Shown one piece after another: positions 28,331-36,329 of a stretch of DNA of 56,489 bases. This DNA comes from an endosymbiont of Lamellibrachia barhami. GTDB taxonomy: Bacteria; Pseudomonadota; Gammaproteobacteria; Chromatiales; Chromatiaceae. Both the position numbers and the translations under genes were made by a program. The DNA lies in contig NZ_JAAVSH020000001.1 in the NCBI RefSeq assembly GCF_011947365.2, positions 2,458,424 to 2,514,912 on the forward strand. The letters are read 5' to 3'. The notes beneath the pieces are model-generated. The model worked only from the letters and a program-made list of their open reading frames with translations, did no database searches and was not told the DNA's origin. Each line of letters begins with the position of its first letter. Position 1 is the stretch's first letter.

Positions 28331-28763
28331 TCAGCAACACCTTGATCTTGGCCAGCAAGTCTGCAGGCGCCACCGGCTTGACCAGGTATTCACTGGCCCC
28401 CTGGCGTTTTCCCCAGCTCCGGTCCGTCTCCTGATCTTTCGTAGTTACCATGATCACAGGAATTTTCGCGGTCCCCTCGTCATTCTGCAACTGCCGGGTC
28501 GCCTGAAAACCATTGAGTATAGGCATCACCACATCCATCAATATCAAATCCGGATGGGTGCGCTTTGCCGTATCAACGCCCTCCTGACCATCACGCGCCA
28601 CCTGAACCTGAAAGCCCTGCTTTTCCAGGATCTTCTTCAGAACATGCACCTCCGTCGGAGAATCATCCACGATCAATATCGTAGCCGCATCTGCCCCAGG
28701 CAACACAGTAGCCGGATCAAGCCCTTTTGGAGTCCTGTCTCTATTAAAAAATCTTCTTATCAT
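28323..28763 (-). CDS. pilH: response regulator PilH
   Basis: 146 residues. A single receiver domain after a basic N-terminal extension of about 27 residues (MIRRFFNRDRTPKG). Acidic pair D33-D34, phospho-accepting D77 (LILMDVVMPILNG) and signalling K109 (VTTKDQ) are all present. In Pseudomonas PilH acts as the retraction-side or phosphate-sink regulator of the Chp pathway. It overlaps pilI. The extension before the receiver is longer than in Pseudomonas PilH. Confidence 0.9.
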   Translation of the reverse strand: MIRRFFNRDRTPKGLDPATVLPGADAATILIVDDSPTEVHVLKKILEKQGFQVQVARDGQEGVDTAKRTHPDLILMDVVMPILNGFQATRQLQNDEGTAKIPVIMVTTKDQETDRSWGKRQGASEYLVKPVAPADLLAKIKVLLNG

Positions 28764-28835
28764 CGATATAAAGCGCCGAAAGCTCTCATGCTCGTTGGCC
28801 GCAGTCTATGCGGCCCCCCATAATCATTACTCTGA

Positions 28836-29240
28836 TCAGGCTGCCTTAGTGGCGTATCGCCTTATCGCACCCAAGAGTTCATCCTTTGTAAAAGGCTTGG
28901 TCAGGTACTGCTCAGAACCAACAATACGCCCGCGTGCCCGGTCAAAAAGGCCATCTTTACTGGAGAGCATGATGACAGGAATGCCTTTATAAACTTCATT
29001 ATGCTTTATCAGCGCGCAGGTCTGGTAACCATCAAGACGCGGCATCATGATATCGACAAAGATAACGTCGGGATGATGGTCGGCAATCATCGCCAGCGCC
29101 TCAAAGCCATCAATAGCGGTCATAACTTCACAACCGGCTTTTTTCAGAAGACTTTCAGCGGTACGTCGGATGGTCTTACTGTCATCAATGACCATCACCT
29201 TGACCCCTGAAATATCCGTCTCCGTATCTTCAGCACTCAA
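28836..29240 (-). CDS. pilG: response regulator PilG
   Basis: 134 residues, a stand-alone receiver. D19-D20, phospho-acceptor D63 (VIFVDIMMPRLDG) and K95 (MLSSKDGLFD) are intact. PilG phosphorylated by ChpA promotes pilus extension and, in Pseudomonas, raises cAMP. It is the first gene of the pil-chp run; 72 bases separate it from pilH. The divergence point at gshB upstream is conserved in related genomes, although here two extra genes lie between. Confidence 0.92.
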   Translation of the reverse strand: MSAEDTETDISGVKVMVIDDSKTIRRTAESLLKKAGCEVMTAIDGFEALAMIADHHPDVIFVDIMMPRLDGYQTCALIKHNEVYKGIPVIMLSSKDGLFDRARGRIVGSEQYLTKPFTKDELLGAIRRYATKAA

Positions 29241-29287
29241 CTTGACATCCTCTCGATAATGGGGCGGCGCAGCACATAGTAGGCCAA

Positions 29288-30019
29288 CTATTTCTTAGGA
29301 ATTACAGTTGTCAGGCCCCACAACTGCCACAACTGCATACCTCCCCGGTAGTAAAAAAGCCTTTCAGGTGGATATCCCACTTTCAATAGCCCCTTTATCG
29401 CCCTGGGAGACTGACCACAAGATGGACCATTACACCACAACACCAGGTCCTTGGCTCTGGAAAAATCCCATTTACTGCTCTTCAACTCCCCATCCATGAA
29501 CCCCATCTCTTCCATTTTGCGGGTAAAAAAACCGACGCTGGAACGCCGTGTGACGCCAAACGACTCCAGCGCCTTCACCATTTCCGGGTCGTCCACGTCT
29601 TTGGAAAGCGTGGTGAAAGGGATATTGACGGAGCCTGGGATAGTGCCACGCTGATGCCACTGGGGAGTTCTGGCATCGATCAGCAGCCCCTCTCCATCCC
29701 GCAATTTTGTCTCCATAAACTCGAAGATCTCGACTTCACCAATGGTCGACACCCGTGGATCCGCCTGCTCCGGCCTAATACAAAACGGCGGACATTTACG
29801 CACCGTCCTGGCAAAATAACCCCTGAGTTCGTAGTCGGGATCCTGAACCCGCTGAATCTTTACGGAACGTCCCTCATGCATGACATGAAGATAGGGCTTG
29901 TCGGCAGTCAAACCAACCACACCGCTGCTTTCACCTACCTCTAACTCATCTGACGAAGCAGTTCCCGCCATCATCAGCAGAAGAAAGAAGACGAAAGTAT
30001 ATTTAACGAATAATTTCAT
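29288..30019 (-). CDS. exported rhodanese-like domain protein
   Basis: 243 residues with a clear signal peptide (residues 1-22, FFLLLMMAGTASS). The mature part ends in a rhodanese domain; the active-site loop LWCNGPSCGQSPRAIKGL supplies the catalytic Cys and following Arg, and LLIDARTPQWHQRGTIPGSVNIP is the typical domain core. A periplasmic sulfurtransferase or sulfur-handling role is likely; the substrate is unknown. The Cys-rich segment near residues 75-85 (CPPFCIRPEQ) may be a second redox or metal site. The ~47 bases to pilG contain no terminator, so co-transcription with pilG is possible. Confidence 0.85.
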   Translation of the reverse strand: MKLFVKYTFVFFLLLMMAGTASSDELEVGESSGVVGLTADKPYLHVMHEGRSVKIQRVQDPDYELRGYFARTVRKCPPFCIRPEQADPRVSTIGEVEIFEFMETKLRDGEGLLIDARTPQWHQRGTIPGSVNIPFTTLSKDVDDPEMVKALESFGVTRRSSVGFFTRKMEEMGFMDGELKSSKWDFSRAKDLVLWCNGPSCGQSPRAIKGLLKVGYPPERLFYYRGGMQLWQLWGLTTVIPKK

Positions 30020-30096
30020 GCCTGTCCCCGTAATTCTATTCTTATTTTGAGAAATTCAAAGCCGCTGCCCCAGGCATTCAAAAGTACCCTGCTTGT

Positions 30097-30483
30097 TTAG
30101 CGATGCAGGAACCGGTCCATGATCTTTTTACGAATGTCTCCGATGGGGACCCCACTCTTGTAATCAAGATAGATCTCCTCCTGACTTCGGCCAGGCAACT
30201 TTCTATAAAAAGTAAAGCTGCCCAGGTAACGACTCTTCAGGTTAGCCTCAAATTCCTCCTGGGTTGGCCCACCCTCAGCCAATGGCTCCTGCTCACTCTG
30301 CCCACCAACGTCGGCCCTCTGCTCCACCTTCTTGGCCTCTTCAGCGATGGCGGAGAGGAAGGCATCCTCCTCATCCTCCGCTGTGGCCATGCCGTTCACA
30401 AATATGAGAATAAGAAAGAACAACCACCGAAAACCCGGCCGCAGCATCGCCAAACCGCTCTGACGGCTGAATCCTACCGGCAT
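30097..30483 (-). CDS. small exported hypothetical protein
   Basis: 128 residues from the ATG at 30483 (a TTG at 30495 is an alternative). Residues ~13-34 form a signal peptide or anchor (RWLFFLILIFVNGMATA), followed by a Glu/Gln-rich acidic stretch. The C-terminal part (YLGSFTFYRKLPGRSQEEIY, GDIRKKIMDRFL) looks folded and conserved but is not recognised. It precedes the rhodanese gene in the same direction, so both may act in the periplasm together. The 288 bases upstream separate it from the divergent gshB and probably hold both promoters. Confidence 0.6.
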   Translation of the reverse strand: MPVGFSRQSGLAMLRPGFRWLFFLILIFVNGMATAEDEEDAFLSAIAEEAKKVEQRADVGGQSEQEPLAEGGPTQEEFEANLKSRYLGSFTFYRKLPGRSQEEIYLDYKSGVPIGDIRKKIMDRFLHR

Positions 30484-30771
30484 AGCGCACCTCAAATGAT
30501 TAATGATTTAACAATTGTGGTTCGCTGCCCTTCTCACACTGCCAGGATGAACAACGAATCTCTTTATTATACGGCCGAATCCCCTTCAACCTATGCCAAC
30601 CATCCTGGACTCGCCCAAAATAGCAAGATGTCCATCCCGCATCAAGGTTAGCTTTCTTCGCATCAGGTTTGAAGGATCTTTATCGATAACCGTGACCTCT
30701 TCGCTGTTTTATTGCATGAAAAAAGCAAAGTCGCTTAAAACCATCCCAATTCCAAAGTAAACTGTAACACC

Positions 30772-31722
30772 ATGAAGATCAGAATTGGCGTAGTCATGGA
30801 TCCTATCGGGTCCATCAAGATTAAAAAAGACAGTACTTTTGCCATGCTGCTCGCAGCTCAGGCCCGGGACTGGGAACTCCACTACCTGGAGCAATCCAGC
30901 CTTTTTCTGTCAGGCGGACGCTGTCTCGCGGCAACCCGCACAATACGGGTCAGCGACGATCCATCGGGTTGGTACGAGGTTTTAGAGAAACAGACACTCC
31001 CTCTGGATCAGCTCGATGTTGTGCTGATGCGCAAGGATCCACCCTTCGACATGGAGTATATCTACACCACCTATCTGCTGGAACAGGCGGAGCGCCAGGG
31101 TTGTCTGGTCGTCAACCGTCCTGGCAGCCTGCGTGACGCCAACGAAAAACTCTTTACCAGTCTGTTCCCCCAATGCTGCCCACCCACGCTGGTGAGCCGC
31201 AGAAGCGATGATTTCCGTGCATTTCACAAGGAGCACCGGGATATCATCCTCAAACCCCTCGGCGGCATGGGCGGCGCCTCTGTTTTTCGCGTCAAGGAGG
31301 ATGACCCCAATATCAGCGTCATCATCGAAACTCTGACCAGCTACGGCACTGCATACACCATGGCGCAGCGATTCATCCCCGAGATCAGCGCAGGCGACAA
31401 GCGTATCCTGATGGTTGAGGGCCAACCCGTACCCTACGCCCTGGCCCGCATCCCGGCAAAAGGGGAGACCCGGGGGAACCTGGCCGCCGGTGGCCGTGGA
31501 GAGGGAGTGCCACTGTCAGAGCGGGATCGCTGGATCGCCGGCGAAGTCGGACCGGAACTGAGACGGCGCGGCATCCTCTTCGCCGGACTCGACGTGATCG
31601 GCGATTATCTCACCGAGATCAATGTCACCAGCCCCACCTGTATTCGGGAGCTGGACAGACAATACGATCTGGACATTGCCGGTGATCTGATGAATGCCAT
31701 TCAGGGGAAACTGCAAAAATGA
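30772..31722 (+). CDS. gshB: glutathione synthetase
   Basis: The ATP-grasp enzyme joining gamma-glutamylcysteine and glycine, the second step of glutathione synthesis. 316 residues, standard length. Motifs: VVMDPIGSIKIKKDSTFAML at the start, DVVLMRKDPPFDMEYIY, LKPLGGMGGASVFRV for ATP binding, and GLDVIGDYLTEINVTSPT for the metal site at the C-terminus. Divergent from the pil-chp cluster, as in other Gammaproteobacteria. Its stop overlaps the apbE start (ATGA). Confidence 0.97.
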   Translation: MKIRIGVVMDPIGSIKIKKDSTFAMLLAAQARDWELHYLEQSSLFLSGGRCLAATRTIRVSDDPSGWYEVLEKQTLPLDQLDVVLMRKDPPFDMEYIYTTYLLEQAERQGCLVVNRPGSLRDANEKLFTSLFPQCCPPTLVSRRSDDFRAFHKEHRDIILKPLGGMGGASVFRVKEDDPNISVIIETLTSYGTAYTMAQRFIPEISAGDKRILMVEGQPVPYALARIPAKGETRGNLAAGGRGEGVPLSERDRWIAGEVGPELRRRGILFAGLDVIGDYLTEINVTSPTCIRELDRQYDLDIAGDLMNAIQGKLQK

Positions 31723-32783
31723 GATCCGTCTGCAGCAGAGTCTTCCAACAACTCCCGCTTGCCCTCCTCATCCTGTTCACGCTGGTAGTTACGGGCTGTC
31801 ATGGAGAGCACCAGCCCATCCACCACAGTCGGTTCCTCGCCTTTGGCACCCTGGTTGACCTCGACATCGTCGGTGCAGACCGGGAAACCGCAGAACAGGC
31901 CAGCGCAGCCATCCAGGCCGACTTCAATGAGATGCATCAGGCCTGGCACGCCTGGGACCCCGGCCCACTGAAACGGGTCAACCAATTGATCCACAAGGGA
32001 AAACAGTTTGCCGTCCCACCGTCAGTGCAGCCCCTGATCGAACAGTCCAGTCGGCTCTCCGCCCAGAGCAACCATCTTTTCAATCCCGCCATTGGTCATC
32101 TGATCGATCTCTGGGGCTTTCAGAAAAGTCCCGAGCGGTGGGAACCGCCGCAGCAGGAGGCTATCGACAAACTGCTCACAGCCAATCCGCGCATGTCTGA
32201 TCTGCAACTGGACGACATTCTGCTGCAATCATCAAATCCGTCAGTCAAACTCGACTTCGGCGCCTTCGGCAAGGGGTATGGCATCGACCTGGCCATCGAG
32301 CATCTGCGCGAACTGGGTATCCACAGCGCCATCCTCAATTCCGGGGGTGATCTGCGAGCTATCGGCAACCGTGACGGACGCCCCTGGCGCATCGCCATTC
32401 GCCGGCCCAGCGGCCACGGTGTCTTTGCCATGGTTGAGGTGGATGGAGACGAAAGCGTTTTCACCTCCGGCGATTACGAGCGGAACTTCACGTATGAGGG
32501 CCATCTGTATCACCACATCGTCGATCCCCGCACCGGTTACCCCGCCACAAAATCCCACTCTGTCACCGTCATCCACCAAGATGCCGCCACCGCCGACGCT
32601 GCCGCCACCGCACTCTTTATCGCCGGGCCGGATGAGTGGCATGGGATCGCGCAGGCTATGGGGATAAAATTTGTTCTTCTGGTCGGCAGCGACGACCGTA
32701 TTCATATGAATCCGGCAATGCAGAAACGGATCATACTGGTGGACGAAATTCATCAGGAAATCGTCGTGAGCAAGCCGCTCTGA
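31719..32783 (+). CDS. apbE: FAD:protein FMN transferase
   Basis: A 354-residue lipoprotein: signal peptide with lipobox VVTGC (Cys at residue 27). ApbE enzymes use FAD to attach FMN to Thr in the motif (S/T)GAT of RsxG/RsxD and NqrB/NqrC. Motifs seen: FLAFGTLVDLDI, LFNPAIGHLIDLWGF, KLDFGAFGKGYGIDLA, LNSGGDLRAIG, and HHIVDPRTGYPA followed by ATADAAATALF with the metal ligands. The likely substrates are encoded in this window at 7794-9480. Co-transcribed with gshB. Intact. Confidence 0.95.
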   Translation: MRSVCSRVFQQLPLALLILFTLVVTGCHGEHQPIHHSRFLAFGTLVDLDIVGADRETAEQASAAIQADFNEMHQAWHAWDPGPLKRVNQLIHKGKQFAVPPSVQPLIEQSSRLSAQSNHLFNPAIGHLIDLWGFQKSPERWEPPQQEAIDKLLTANPRMSDLQLDDILLQSSNPSVKLDFGAFGKGYGIDLAIEHLRELGIHSAILNSGGDLRAIGNRDGRPWRIAIRRPSGHGVFAMVEVDGDESVFTSGDYERNFTYEGHLYHHIVDPRTGYPATKSHSVTVIHQDAATADAAATALFIAGPDEWHGIAQAMGIKFVLLVGSDDRIHMNPAMQKRIILVDEIHQEIVVSKPL

Positions 32784-32812
32784 ACGTGGGAGTCCCGGAA
32801 ACCGAATAACCT

Positions 32813-33694
32813 ATGGGTATGACCGCATCACTCCCACAGACCGACCGCTTGGGGATCACCCTGTTTTTAGCGGCCTGTCTGCATGCCTTGCTCATCCTTG
32901 GCGTCACCTTCAAATTCGAAGATAGAAAACCACCGGATCACCGCCAGCAGAGCCTTGAAATCATGGTGGTCAGACAACCGCAGGCGCCACCAGAGAAAGA
33001 GGAGAAGGCCGACTTTCTTGCCCAAGTAACACAATCAGGTGGCGGCAGCGAAAAAACGCCCAAAAAGCCGGCTATCGAGGCGATAGTGCAGCCGGTACCG
33101 GAACCCGCACCTAAACAGACCCGCTCCACGCCAAAGATGAGTCTGCCCCAACCCTCCCCAAGAGCGGAAAAAAAACTCATCACCCAGGCGAAATCAACCA
33201 TCAAACTCAAGGCCGAGCAGGCTCAGCCTGAACCCAAAAAACGTCTGACCGCTGCTCAATTGCTGGCCAGCAAAAACCTTGAGATCGCCCGCCTTACCGC
33301 AGATCTGGAAGAGAAATCCCAGGCCTACGCCAAACGGACCCGGCGCAAGGCGGTCAGCGCCAGCACAAAGGAGTATAAATATTCGGCCTACCTGGAATCC
33401 TGGCGGCGCAAGGTGGAACGCATCGGCAATCTGAACTATCCGGATGAGGCCAAGCGCCAGCGGCTCTACGGCAATCTGGTATTGCATGTTGCGGTCAAGG
33501 CAGACGGCGCCATAGAGCGGGTCCGCATACTGCACTCATCCGGACACAAGCTACTTGACGACGCAGCAATCCGCATCGTCAGACTGGCGGCGCCCTACTC
33601 ACCTTTTCCAAACAACATCAGAAAAGAGACTGACGTGCTCGACATCACCCGCACCTGGCAATTCCTGCGCAGCAACAGATTGGGTTCGGAATAG
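32813..33694 (+). CDS. tonB: TonB-family energy transducer
   Basis: 293 residues with the classic layout: one N-terminal membrane anchor (residues ~14-30, ITLFLAACLHALLILGVTF), a Pro/Lys/Glu-rich periplasmic spacer and a C-terminal TonB domain of about 85 residues (YPDEAKRQRLYGNLVLHVAV and AIRIVRLAAPYSPFP). It transmits proton-motive force from ExbB/ExbD to outer-membrane transporters. No exbBD lies beside it. The order gshB-tonB-yqgE-ruvX is common in Pseudomonas and relatives. Start may be the ATG at 32813 or six bases later. Confidence 0.92.
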   Translation: MGMTASLPQTDRLGITLFLAACLHALLILGVTFKFEDRKPPDHRQQSLEIMVVRQPQAPPEKEEKADFLAQVTQSGGGSEKTPKKPAIEAIVQPVPEPAPKQTRSTPKMSLPQPSPRAEKKLITQAKSTIKLKAEQAQPEPKKRLTAAQLLASKNLEIARLTADLEEKSQAYAKRTRRKAVSASTKEYKYSAYLESWRRKVERIGNLNYPDEAKRQRLYGNLVLHVAVKADGAIERVRILHSSGHKLLDDAAIRIVRLAAPYSPFPNNIRKETDVLDITRTWQFLRSNRLGSE

Positions 33695-33756
33695 TCCTTG
33701 TGGCGGAAAAAAACCTCTCCGATTTGGTTGCAGACAGGACGCCACGATCAGATACT

Positions 33757-34326
33757 ATGGGGATGGATCCTAAAACCAGCCTGACAAATCACTTCCTCAT
33801 TGCGATGCCGGCGCTGACCGATCCCAATTTCTTTCATGCCGTCACCTATATCTGCGAGCATAATGAGGAGGGGGCGATGGGTATCATGGTCAATCGCCCC
33901 ATCGAACTGCAACTCACCGACGTCTTTGAACAGTTGGATATCAAGGTCACCGACGGAAACCTCTCCGAACAGCACGTCTATATCGGCGGCCCGGTTCAGA
34001 CCGACCGAGGCTTCGTCCTGCACACCGCCACCTCAACCTGGGACTCCACCCTCAAGGTAGCGCCGGAGATCAGCGTGACGACATCACGGGATATTCTGGA
34101 GGCCATCGCTATCGGCAAAGGCCCTGATCAGGCATTGGTCGCACTGGGTTATGCCGGTTGGGGACCGGGGCAACTTGAAAGCGAAATTGCCGGAAACGCC
34201 TGGCTGAGCGGCCCGGCAGACAACAATATCATTTTCCGACTGGAGAACGGTGCTCGCTGGCAGGCTGCTGCGGATCTACTGGGTGTGGATATCACTCTAA
34301 TGAGTGGCGAGGCCGGCCATGCCTGA
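33757..34326 (+). CDS. yqgE: UPF0301/AlgH family protein YqgE
   Basis: 189 residues from the ATG at 33757, matching the usual ~187 of the family and beginning just before SLTNHFLIAMPALTDPNFF. A GTG at 33700 would add 19 residues unlike relatives; the ATG at 33763 is also possible. Conserved motifs include YICEHNEEGAMGIMVNRP, VYIGGPVQTDRGFVLH and ALGYAGWGPGQLE. The function is unclear; in Pseudomonas AlgH influences alginate and other regulation. Next gene in line is a broken ruvX. Confidence 0.92.
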   Translation: MGMDPKTSLTNHFLIAMPALTDPNFFHAVTYICEHNEEGAMGIMVNRPIELQLTDVFEQLDIKVTDGNLSEQHVYIGGPVQTDRGFVLHTATSTWDSTLKVAPEISVTTSRDILEAIAIGKGPDQALVALGYAGWGPGQLESEIAGNAWLSGPADNNIIFRLENGARWQAAADLLGVDITLMSGEAGHA

Positions 34327-34329
34327 AAA

Positions 34330-34715
34330 ATGATCAACCGGGTACTTGGCTTTGACTATGGCACCCGTAAAATCGGTGTTGCCGTGGGGCAGACCATCAC
34401 CGCCACCGCCACCGCGCTGGAGACCCTTCTACCGGTAAAGAACAAGCCTGACTGGCAGCGCATCTCACAGTTGATTGACGAATGGAGGCCGGATGCTCTG
34501 ATCGTGGGTCTGCCGCTGAATGTGGACGACACCGAGACCGATGCCACCGCCCCGGCCAAACGCTTCAGTTGAGGGATTGCCGATTGCTTCGTAGTGATGA
34601 CGGATGAACGCTTCACCTCCTTCGAAGCGACCGGTCATCAGCAAAACGTATCAGGGAGGCGATGCCGTGGCGGCAAACTCATCTGGCTGAGACATGGCTG
34701 AGTGAAAATTCGTAG
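34330..34715 (+). pseudogene. ruvX: broken Holliday-junction resolvase-like gene ruvX (yqgF)
   Basis: The first ~79 codons are normal RuvX (RVLGFDYGTRKIGVAVGQ, ALIVGLPLNVDD), then TGA at 34570-34572. Beyond it the expected sequence continues in other frames: VVMTDERFTSFEA in one frame around 34600-34635, then AETWLSENS ending in TAG at 34713-34715 in another. At least two frame changes are needed, so small deletions have destroyed the gene, or the sequence has errors. RuvX/YqgF processes rRNA precursors and is essential or near-essential in many bacteria, so loss would be surprising. Confidence 0.85.
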
Positions 34716-34786
34716 GCGGCCAGGATACCCATCAGGTGGTAAGCTACGACAGAACGATTTTCCAGCAGATTCAGAAAAGGTAAACA

Positions 34787-35145
34787 ATGCAGTCAAATAG
34801 CTTTATGAACGCGGATGCGGTCGAATCGCTGGTCGATGAAATGGCGGGAAAACTCTGGTCCCTGATGAATGAACGGGGAACTGCGCCCTCCTGGTGGGAT
34901 TCCGCACCGGCGGCGTGTCTTGGCTGGCCGATGCTTTATCAGAACTGGGCCAGAAAGAACCCTCGCACCCTGGAGGAATTCTTCTACCGCTAGATGATTC
35001 CCACCCGCATCGGCATGAACCCGGAAGTCCACCCTCCGACCTGCCGGTACCGGTGGATGACCGCCATATCGTCCTCATCGACGATGTACTGCATACCGGC
35101 CGCACCATGCGCGCGGCCCTCAACGAGATCTTTCAATGGCGGCTG
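34787..35145 (+). pseudogene. pyrR: broken pyrR (pyrimidine operon regulator/uracil phosphoribosyltransferase)
   Basis: Begins MQSNSFMNADAVESLVDEMA in one frame, moves to GFRTGGV and WLADALSELGQKEP in another, meets a stop after FFYR (34993), and continues with DLPVPVDDRHIVLIDDVLHT, which contains the PRPP-binding loop. All pieces are in the right order for PyrR but spread over frames. The usual end of the protein is missing after NEIF at about 35143. The expected next genes pyrB and pyrC are absent, so the decay extends past an old operon boundary. Confidence 0.85.
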
Positions 35146-35365
35146 TGCAATACGTAAACTGAACGAAGTATACCTTCTCGATGTCTGGCACGTCAGAGGA
35201 AGCTATGATTGTCAGCACGCCAAACGTGACGACGGTTAGGACAGCGAGGAATTGCGTGAGGGATAGGAATTTGCTTTTCGCGGATGCAGCGCCTTGCGCC
35301 ATCAACCCGCCCAAAAATCTGGCAATCGATTGTTGGGCATAACCCCAATTACCCGTGTTGGCCAT
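35120..35365 (-). CDS. small membrane protein with strong ribosome-binding site
   Basis: 81 residues from the ATG at 35365. AAAGGAGGGGGTGAG stands directly before the start, the strongest Shine-Dalgarno sequence in this neighbourhood. One membrane segment at about residues 34-55 (LTQFLAVLTVVTFGVLTIIA). No family is recognised. The last ~25 residues run through the end of the pyrR remnant and may be junk created when the locus rearranged, so the gene may be 3'-altered. It overlaps pyrR on the opposite strand. Confidence 0.4.
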   Translation of the reverse strand: MANTGNWGYAQQSIARFLGGLMAQGAASAKSKFLSLTQFLAVLTVVTFGVLTIIASSDVPDIEKVYFVQFTYCTAAIERSR

Positions 35366-35403
35366 CTCACCCCCTCCTTTTGCGAGAACCAGAATCCTTT
35401 CTG

Positions 35404-35870
35404 TTATGCGTTCATCGTTTCGAGGCTTACTGACCTTTTCCTAACCGGATTTAGGTCTATCTCCTCTTCCGAACAGGGCCTGAGCAGTGGCTTGAGGATT
35501 TCACGCTTGCGAGCATCAGAATCTACCCAAGCTTCATAATGTTCAGTGTGCAGGGTGATGGGCATCCGGCCATGAACGGGATTTACTACCTCGTTGGCCT
35601 TACCTACGAGTATAGTTCAAGAGTCGATGCTCTTCCCCGCCTTGTTGTCCCAGTGCCCATACAATCCAGCGAAAGAAAACTGTGGTGCTTTACTGGGTCG
35701 GAAGCAATATGGCTGTTTGCCATCCTTCTCCGCTTCCCACTCGAAAAATCCACTGGCAGGGATTAGGTATCGACGTTTCTTGAACGCTGTTCTACCTTCC
35801 CACATCCATGTGGGTCGCCTGCCGCCGACACCCACGAGTACGACATGTTCGCATTTACCGACAGTCTCCC
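35404..35870 (-). pseudogene. remnant of SRAP/YedK-family (HMCES-like) gene
   Basis: Reading the minus strand from about 35870, the core FKKRRYLIPASGFFEWE, KQPYCFRPSKAPQFSFAGLY and GHWDNKAGKSIDS is typical of SOS-response-associated peptidases, which crosslink to abasic sites in single-stranded DNA. An in-frame TGA at the position of the expected TILV-preceding Cys interrupts it near 35617. The frame then resumes (VVNPVHGRMPITL) to about 35450, where a frameshift hides the usual end (VSKPRNDERI is readable in another frame). The N-terminal half with the catalytic Cys2 is missing. No function is expected. Confidence 0.75.
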
Positions 35871-35960
35871 AATCAGATTGTGATCATATTCCTAAAATAC
35901 CTCAGATTAGTGCCGATAATACATGTGCATTCGGTTTTTCTGAATTAGGATCATATGATC

Positions 35961-36284
35961 ATGAAGCTTAAACACTTGTTTTTTATCACTGCGTTTCTTG
36001 CCATCGAGGTGAACGCGGACAGTTCGACCCTAGAAGCGGCAATTGGTGGTGCCATCGGTGGTGCTACTGGCGCGGCAATCGGTAATGAGATCGGTGGCCG
36101 CGATGGTGCCATTCTCGGAGGTGCTCTAGGAGCAGCTGTAGGGACTGCGATTAATACAGATAAAGATCCACGCTACTCTCCCCCCCCGTCGCCACAAGTA
36201 CGATATGAAAGCAACCCATCTCGAGGAGAGCATCCCCGCAGCTACCACTGCCCGCCTGGCCAAAGAAAAAAAGGGCGTTGCTGA
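35961..36284 (+). CDS. glycine-zipper exported protein
   Basis: 107 residues from the ATG at 35961 (35955 is also possible; AGGA at 35947-35950). Signal peptide KLKHLFFITAFLAIEVNA. Residues ~22-70 contain an alternating Gly/Ala zipper (AIGGAIGGATGAAIGNEIGG, then AILGGALGAAVGTA), a membrane-inserting or oligomerising hairpin found in small envelope proteins such as YmgG-like and OmpA-associated proteins. The C-terminal tail is Pro/Arg/Ser-rich with two Cys. Envelope stress or stability role is possible; function unknown. 45 bases separate it from the next gene. Confidence 0.75.
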   Translation: MKLKHLFFITAFLAIEVNADSSTLEAAIGGAIGGATGAAIGNEIGGRDGAILGGALGAAVGTAINTDKDPRYSPPPSPQVRYESNPSRGEHPRSYHCPPGQRKKGRC

Positions 36285-36329
36285 TGCCATCTAATTCCGT
36301 CCGCACTAATACTTCGAAGGAGAAGTAGA

